Part shown: piece by piece, positions 6,562 through 11,141 of the stretch
How the letters are laid out: the number at the start of each line of letters is the position of its first letter
Numbering within the stretch: position 1 is the stretch's first letter
DNA from: SAR92 clade bacterium
Lineage (GTDB): Bacteria; Pseudomonadota; Gammaproteobacteria; Pseudomonadales; Porticoccaceae
Length of the DNA stretch: 11,141 bases
Reading direction: 5' to 3'
Assembly: GCA_018607545.1 (NCBI GenBank)
Contig: JABBBF010000180.1
Span: 1 to 11,141, forward strand
Notes under the pieces: model-generated
What the model saw: only the letters and a program-made list of their open reading frames with translations
Told to the model about the DNA's origin: nothing
The model's database searches: none
Translations under genes and position numbers: made by a program

Positions 6562-7265
6562 AGGCGGTTTTATTGATTGCGGGTCTGGGAACCAGGTTGC
6601 GTCCACTGACCGATTCGATTCCCAAATGCCTGTTGCCGATCAATGGTAAGCCGCTTCTCGGTATATGGTTTGATAAACTGGTTGAAGCCGGTGTGAGCGA
6701 TGTATTAATCAATACCCATTGGCTTGCCGATCAGGTAACCGATTATGTGGAAAAACACTGTCCCCCAGAGCTCACCGTCACCATCTCCTATGAACAGCAA
6801 CTGCTCGGCAGTGCTGGCACCTTGGCGGCCAATCGGGATTTTTTTGGCACCCAGCCGTTTTTTATAATCTATGGCGATAACCTCTCGGATGTCGATCTCG
6901 CCGATCTCTATGCCAGTCATATCAAACACAGGCCAGTTTTGACCCTGGGCACTTTCGAGGCAGAGTTTCCAAAGCGCTGTGGCATTGCCGAGATAGATCA
7001 ACGGCAAATTATTCAGGGTTTTGTCGAGAAGCCGGAAGCACCACTATCCAATCGTGCGGCGGCAGGTATCTATGTTGCCGAGCCAACAATCTTTGATTAT
7101 TTCCCAGAATCAAAAAATTTATCAGTATTGGATTTGGGCTTTGATGTTATCCCCAGGTTGATTGGGAAAATGCGCAACTATTCGATTGATCAGCTGATTG
7201 ATATAGGTACATTTGAAAGCTATCAGAAGGCCAACGGAGAATCACAACAGGGCGCCCATCCTTAG
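6558..7265 (+). CDS. hddC: Sugar-1-phosphate nucleotidyltransferase, probable heptose-1-phosphate guanylyltransferase (HddC-like)
   Basis: Started at GTG 6558, this is a 235-residue NTP-transferase, the usual size for HddC/short mannose-1-phosphate guanylyltransferases without a C-terminal hexapeptide domain. The nucleotide-binding signature AGLGTRLRPLT is at 8-18, followed by PKCLLPINGKPLL (22-34, Lys23). Next come GSAGTLA (84-90), the metal-binding IIYGDNLSD (103-111), GFVEKPE (154-160) and IDIGTFESY (214-222). The GTG places the first strand at residue 1, as expected. It would join heptose 1-phosphate to a nucleotide (GDP in the classic HddC reaction) in the cytoplasm, completing the pathway begun by the isomerase and kinase. 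The family is clear. Choice of sugar and nucleotide rests on context, and a glucose- or mannose-1-phosphate enzyme is possible. Its start overlaps the phosphatase stop (GTGA). Confidence 0.8.
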   Translation: MKAVLLIAGLGTRLRPLTDSIPKCLLPINGKPLLGIWFDKLVEAGVSDVLINTHWLADQVTDYVEKHCPPELTVTISYEQQLLGSAGTLAANRDFFGTQPFFIIYGDNLSDVDLADLYASHIKHRPVLTLGTFEAEFPKRCGIAEIDQRQIIQGFVEKPEAPLSNRAAAGIYVAEPTIFDYFPESKNLSVLDLGFDVIPRLIGKMRNYSIDQLIDIGTFESYQKANGESQQGAHP

Positions 7266-7298
7266 GATAGGATTAAATTCACAAGGCACAGTTCACAT

Positions 7299-7302
7299 GG
7301 AG
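7299..7302 (+). promoter_or_regulatory. Shine-Dalgarno GGAG that decides the start of the WecG-STAS gene
   Basis: GGAG lies seven bases before ATG 7310. The alternative in-frame GTG at 7304 would leave only one base of spacing, so 7310 is preferred. Confidence 0.6.
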
Positions 7303-7309
7303 AGTGTCA

Positions 7310-8461
7310 ATGCAAAAATTGCATGCAGAGGGACGGCTTTTTACTTCCTACACCAAAAGCACCAACCGGCCCTGCTGGAGTTTGCTTGGCCTGCCATTTG
7401 ATCAGGTGGGGCCGGATGAAGCGGTTGAAATTATCGATCAGGCTATCAAGACCAAGCGTAAATGCTTTCTCTCCACACCGAATTTAAACTTTATTGTTCA
7501 GTCTAAAAGCGACGAATCATTCTATGAATCTGTGATTTACAGCGATCTGGTGGTGGCTGATGGTATGCCACTTATCTGGACAGCCAAGCTGCTGGGTATT
7601 CCTCTGCAGAGAAGAGTTGCCGGCTCCTCACTGTTTGAGACCTTACAGAACAAACGCCGAGATAAGTCAATCTCGGTATTTTTCTTTGGCGGGCAGGGCA
7701 GTGCGGCACAGCAAGCAGCGGATAACCTTAACCGCAACTCGGTGGGAATGATTGCCTGTGGCGCATTAAATCCGGGTATGGGCTCTGTTGAGAGCATGAG
7801 TGACAAAGTAATTATCGATCAGATTAATGCTGCCGAGCCGGATTTTCTGGTGGTGGCGCTGGGTGCAAAAAAGGGCCAGCAATGGATTATGAAAAACCGC
7901 GAGCAACTCAACGTCTCTGTTATCAGTCACCTTGGTGCCGTGATTAATTTTGTCGGTGACAATGTTCAGCGCGCGCCATTGCGCTGGCAGAAAATGGGGT
8001 TGGAGTGGGTCTGGCGTATTCTTCAGGAACCATTGCTTTGGAAGCGCTACCTGGTCGATGGTTTATGGTTTTTACGCCTGATGATAACCAGGGTTTTCCC
8101 TCTGGCCATCTACCAAAAAATACTTGGCAAACAAGCTTCTCAGGCCCTGTCTATAAAGATTGTCAATGATATTCCCGGTAGCAATGTCGAGCTTGTGCTG
8201 AGCGGTTCAGCAACCATAGAGCATGGCCGCCTATTGAAATCGACTTGCAGGAAAATACTCGATCAATTGGAGGCATCACCCAACATCTCTATCAATTGCA
8301 GCAAATTGGGCTATATTGATAGTTCTGCGTTGGGCACATTGATGCTTTTAAAGGCCAATATTAAGCGCAGGGGCGGTGAGTTTGGACTGTTTGGAACCTC
8401 ACCGCGAATAAACCGCTTGATGCGCTTACATGGTGTTGAAGAGTTTTTGCTGGAGCAGTAA
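7310..8461 (+). CDS. WecG/TagA/CpsF-family glycosyltransferase fused to a C-terminal STAS domain
   Basis: The protein has 383 residues, while plain WecG/TagA/CpsF enzymes have about 240-260. Residues 24-245 match that GT26 family: LSTPNLNFIV (54-63), VVADGMPLIW (81-90, with the family Asp84), SVFFFGGQGSAA (122-133), LVVALGAKKGQQW (180-192), and the C-terminal block SHLGAVINFVGDNVQRAP (206-223) leading to GLEWVWRILQEP (230-241). These enzymes add ManNAc, ManNAcA or a related sugar to a membrane lipid-linked acceptor. A hydrophobic/amphipathic linker (246-275) follows. Residues 280-383 look like a STAS domain: a beta strand NVELVLSGSATI, a helix, SINCSKLGYIDSSALGTLMLL (327-347) with the DSSALG motif of anti-anti-sigma proteins, and a final strand-helix GEFGLFGTSPRINRLMRLHG. 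Ser338/Ser339 is the candidate phosphorylation site. STAS-mediated control of the transferase is inference. Confidence 0.85.
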   Translation: MQKLHAEGRLFTSYTKSTNRPCWSLLGLPFDQVGPDEAVEIIDQAIKTKRKCFLSTPNLNFIVQSKSDESFYESVIYSDLVVADGMPLIWTAKLLGIPLQRRVAGSSLFETLQNKRRDKSISVFFFGGQGSAAQQAADNLNRNSVGMIACGALNPGMGSVESMSDKVIIDQINAAEPDFLVVALGAKKGQQWIMKNREQLNVSVISHLGAVINFVGDNVQRAPLRWQKMGLEWVWRILQEPLLWKRYLVDGLWFLRLMITRVFPLAIYQKILGKQASQALSIKIVNDIPGSNVELVLSGSATIEHGRLLKSTCRKILDQLEASPNISINCSKLGYIDSSALGTLMLLKANIKRRGGEFGLFGTSPRINRLMRLHGVEEFLLEQ

Positions 8462-10150
8462 ATGGACTTTAAGGATAAAGCGGTTGGCGCTGATAAACAG
8501 CCTGATGGGAGTGGGGATGGGACGGCAAACGGACAGGGACTGGATTTTAAGCAGCTGCTAACTAACAGAGCTTTCCAGTTGTTTTTTGTAGCTCTGGCGC
8601 TCAGCTTTTGGTTGTACTGGGATGGCTTGGCTGAGGCTGTTCTGCGCTGGGAGCTTCAGGAAGAGTATAGCCACGGTTACCTGATTCCCTTGGTATCACT
8701 GTTTATTCTCTGGGAAAAACGCTTCCAAATTGCCTGCAGCTATCAGCATTTTTCCTGGTGGGGCGTGCCGATTATTGTCGTCGCCCTGGTTATCCTGCTG
8801 GTCGGTGAAGTCAGTGCGCTCTATATGCTGATTCACTACTCATTTATTCTCTTATTATTTGGTTTGTCGCTAGCTTTTTTAGGCTCGGCAACCCGCTACA
8901 CGTGGGTTCCTATTGCGCTGCTCGGCTTTGCCGTGCCGCTGCCCTATTTTATTGAAGTTATTCTCACCTCGAAGCTGCAACTTATCTCTTCTCAGTTGGG
9001 CGTTGAGATTATCCGTCTATGTCGTATCCCGGTATTTTTAAGCGGCAATATTATTGATCTCGGCAACTACCAGTTACAGGTTGTCGAGGCATGCAGTGGT
9101 CTGCGCTATCTCTTTCCGCTAATGAGTCTGGGCTTTATCGGTGCTTACCTGTATCAGGCATCTGCCTGGAAGCGCACTGTACTGTTTTTGTCCACAGTGC
9201 CTATCACCATTTTTATGAACAGTGTGCGTATCGCTATCACCGGCCTGCTGGTCGATAACTGGGGCACTGAGATGGCCGAGGGGTTTCTCCATGACTTTGA
9301 AGGCTGGCTGATCTTTATGGCCTGCGGTGGTTTGCTGTTGCTCGAGGTGATATTGATGGAACTATTTACTAGTCGCCAAAGTCTGCGTCAGGCATTTGCT
9401 GTGCCGGTATCTGTCAGTGCCGAGCAATTTTCTAGGAATAACATTAGCGCTCTAAAATTTCCCACAGCTGTCGCTGTCTCTATACCTCTTCTACTTGTGG
9501 CGCTGGTTGCTGTTGGCAGTCTCGAGAATCGTGGAGAGGATTCTACCCTTAAGAACGCCGAACTTGTCAGCTTCCCCCTGAAGCTGGATGAGTGGGTTGG
9601 CATAGATGACAGAATTGAAGCAGATGTGGCGAGAAAGCTCGGGTTCACAGAGTACGTCATGATTAATTATCAGAACCCACAGCATCGCCCGGTTAATTTT
9701 TACGTTGCCTATTACGCCTCCCAGCGCAAAGGGCTTTCGCCCCATTCACCGAAAGTTTGTATCCCTGGGGGTGGCTGGGAAATTGCCAATTTCTCGCGCA
9801 CTAAAGTGGATCAGATGCCGGTCAACCGCGCTTTAATTCGCAAGGGCACTCAGGATCAGATTGTCTATTATTGGTTTGAGGAACGCGGTACACCAGTGGC
9901 CAACGAATATATAAAGAAATGGATGTTATTTAAGGATGCACTCTTTTTAAACCGTACCGACGGTTCTCTTATTAGAGTGACTACACCAGTGATGAGCGAT
10001 GAAACCCTAGCGGATGCAGATCTGCGCGCTCAGGCGTTTATTCGTATTAGCAGAAATAAGCTGTCGCAGCTTTTACCGGCAAGAGTTTTGTTAGAAAAAA
10101 GTGTGCCAGAGAAGAGTCTGCCTGTGAAAATTTTAGAGGGAGCACAATGA
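8462..10150 (+). CDS. Exosortase-EpsI fusion protein
   Basis: This is a 562-residue inner-membrane protein whose ATG directly abuts the preceding TAA. After a polar, Gly/Asp/Lys-rich N-terminal extension (1-27), residues 35-302 form a multi-pass exosortase with about eight hydrophobic segments. EYSHGYLIPL (68-77) is an N-terminal exosortase hallmark. The catalytic residues are present: Cys211 in VVEACSGLRY, Arg256 in MNSVRIAI and His277 in FLHDFEGW. A further transmembrane segment at about 334-352 leads to a periplasmic EpsI domain (about 360-540). This has FYVAYYASQRKG (413-424) and HSPKVCIPGGGWEI (428-441), the typical EpsI Cys/Gly motif. Exosortases are thought to cleave PEP-CTERM-type sorting tails, and EpsI accompanies them in EPS loci. 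The fused form resembles exosortase D-type proteins, but that subtype is a recollection. No substrate with a sorting tail lies in the window. Confidence 0.9.
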   Translation: MDFKDKAVGADKQPDGSGDGTANGQGLDFKQLLTNRAFQLFFVALALSFWLYWDGLAEAVLRWELQEEYSHGYLIPLVSLFILWEKRFQIACSYQHFSWWGVPIIVVALVILLVGEVSALYMLIHYSFILLLFGLSLAFLGSATRYTWVPIALLGFAVPLPYFIEVILTSKLQLISSQLGVEIIRLCRIPVFLSGNIIDLGNYQLQVVEACSGLRYLFPLMSLGFIGAYLYQASAWKRTVLFLSTVPITIFMNSVRIAITGLLVDNWGTEMAEGFLHDFEGWLIFMACGGLLLLEVILMELFTSRQSLRQAFAVPVSVSAEQFSRNNISALKFPTAVAVSIPLLLVALVAVGSLENRGEDSTLKNAELVSFPLKLDEWVGIDDRIEADVARKLGFTEYVMINYQNPQHRPVNFYVAYYASQRKGLSPHSPKVCIPGGGWEIANFSRTKVDQMPVNRALIRKGTQDQIVYYWFEERGTPVANEYIKKWMLFKDALFLNRTDGSLIRVTTPVMSDETLADADLRAQAFIRISRNKLSQLLPARVLLEKSVPEKSLPVKILEGAQ

Positions 10151-11141
10151 GCATATCAACCATGAAGGTGTTTTTAAGGTATTTAATTTTAAGTCTTTTT
10201 GTACTGTCGGTATCCGGCTGCAGTGGATCGAAAGAGGAGGCTGCCAACAAATACTTGAACAGTGGCATTGAATTTTTTCAACAGGGCGATCTATCCAAGG
10301 CCAGCGTTGAATTGCGCAATGCCCTGCAAATTGATCCCAAGTTGGCCAATGCTTACTACTATCTGGCTTTGATCTCAGAGGAAAATAAAAACTGGAAATC
10401 ACTGTATAAAAATCTCTCCAAAGTCGAGCAGCTGGATGCCAACCATGTGCAGGCAAAAATAAAATTGGCCTATTTAATGCTGTTGGCCAAACAGGCTGAT
10501 ACAGCGTTGGAAAAGGCGGATTTTATTCTCGCGCTGGATAAAGACAACGCCGAAGCATTTGCCATTAAAGCCTCAGCCTATCTGCAAAAAGAGCTCTATG
10601 ATGTGGCTATGGAATATATCAATAAGGCAATTTCACAGGACAGTGAGTCTGCTGAAATTGCCTCGATAAAGGTTTCCATCATGCACCGGCAGGGAGATAC
10701 CGATGCCGCCCTGGCGCTGCTGACAGATATTATTGATCGTGAGCAGGATAGTTTGCAGCTACTTCTTCTGCGTGCCGAAATTAACCAGGAAATTAATGAT
10801 ATTCAGGCGATGGAGGCCGACTATCGCACACTAATTAAAAATAACCCCGAGGAAAAAGGTTTCTATTTAAAGTTAGCCAGGCTATTGCATGATACTGCCA
10901 GAGTTGATGCGGCTATCGGGGTGCTTAAGGATTATCTAAAGCGAAATGCGAAAGATACCCAGGTGCGTATCGCCATTATTGAAATTCTCTCCAGGCAAGA
11001 TGCGGATGCGGGAGAAGAGCTGTTAAATCAGTATATTACCAGAGACGCTGCCAATGCCGAGTTGCGGTTTTATCGGATTGACAGATTGATGGCGTCGGGT
11101 GATCAGGCTCAGGCATTGGTTGAATTGGAGGAGATTAGCGA
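10147..11141 (+). CDS. TPR-repeat lipoprotein, PEP-CTERM/exosortase-system PrsT-like (3' end outside the window)
   Basis: The frame is open from ATG 10147 to the right edge (331 residues seen). The start overlaps the exosortase stop by 4 bp (ATGA) and has GGAG at 10139-10142. A lipoprotein signal peptide is clear: basic start MKVFLR (6-11), a hydrophobic core, and the lipobox VSGC with Cys25 as the lipidated residue. A second ATG at 10162 would give a more typical signal but has no SD. From about residue 32 onward come tandem 34-residue tetratricopeptide repeats, with A/Y/F-rich helix pairs and 'xxDPxxAxAY' turns (e.g. QIDPKLANAY, 61-70). The protein probably sits on the outer membrane or the periplasmic face. 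TPR lipoproteins beside exosortases (about 900 residues in the PrsT family) are proposed to help EPS or sorted-protein export. Location and context support that assignment; full length is unseen. Confidence 0.85.
   Translation, partial: MSISTMKVFLRYLILSLFVLSVSGCSGSKEEAANKYLNSGIEFFQQGDLSKASVELRNALQIDPKLANAYYYLALISEENKNWKSLYKNLSKVEQLDANHVQAKIKLAYLMLLAKQADTALEKADFILALDKDNAEAFAIKASAYLQKELYDVAMEYINKAISQDSESAEIASIKVSIMHRQGDTDAALALLTDIIDREQDSLQLLLLRAEINQEINDIQAMEADYRTLIKNNPEEKGFYLKLARLLHDTARVDAAIGVLKDYLKRNAKDTQVRIAIIEILSRQDADAGEELLNQYITRDAANAELRFYRIDRLMASGDQAQALVELEEIS

Overview
The window reads as one nearly gap-free block of ten genes, all on the + strand. It is part of an exopolysaccharide (EPS) / surface-glycan locus of a Gram-negative bacterium. 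A lipoprotein with a lipobox, an exosortase/EpsI protein and GmhA/HddA-type heptose enzymes all point to a proteobacterium. Base composition looks near 50% GC by eye, and protein style and Shine-Dalgarno (SD) use suggest a marine-type gammaproteobacterium. The genus cannot be told from the sequence alone.

Layout. (1) Bases 2-334 are the 3' end of a SIS-domain phosphoheptose isomerase (GmhA-like). (2) 327-1382 is a GT2 glycosyltransferase with C-terminal membrane segments. (3) 1411-2694 is a GT4-type glycosyltransferase. (4) 2691-3683 is a GHMP kinase of the HddA (heptose 7-phosphate kinase) type. (5) 3748-4734 is a GalE-like epimerase. (6) 4747-5874 is a second extended SDR epimerase carrying a CxxC...CxxC zinc-ribbon-like insert. 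(7) 5935-6561 is a histidine (phosphoglycerate-mutase-like) phosphatase. (8) 6558-7265 is a sugar-1-phosphate nucleotidyltransferase, probably HddC-like. (9) 7310-8461 is a WecG/TagA/CpsF glycosyltransferase fused to a C-terminal STAS domain. (10) 8462-10150 is an exosortase fused to EpsI, followed from 10147 off the right edge by a TPR-repeat lipoprotein of the PEP-CTERM/exosortase (PrsT-like) kind.

How they fit together. Isomerase, kinase, phosphatase and nucleotidyltransferase are the four activities needed to turn sedoheptulose 7-phosphate into a nucleotide-activated D-glycero-D-manno-heptose. Here the phosphatase slot is filled by a histidine phosphatase and not by the usual HAD-type GmhB. 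The two SDRs probably supply or modify further nucleotide sugars. The GT2, GT4 and WecG-type enzymes would assemble the repeat unit. The exosortase-EpsI protein and the TPR lipoprotein link the glycan to exosortase-dependent protein sorting or EPS export. Most junctions overlap or nearly abut (8 bp, 4 bp, 4 bp, 0 bp, 4 bp), which suggests co-transcription and translational coupling. The only gaps of about 60 bp lie before the GalE-like gene and before the phosphatase.

The most notable points are the WecG-STAS fusion, the probable non-orthologous replacement of GmhB, the zinc-ribbon SDR, and the fused exosortase-EpsI next to a heptose pathway. No RNA genes, mobile elements, CRISPR arrays or convincing terminators were seen, and no stretch over 300 bases lacks a gene.
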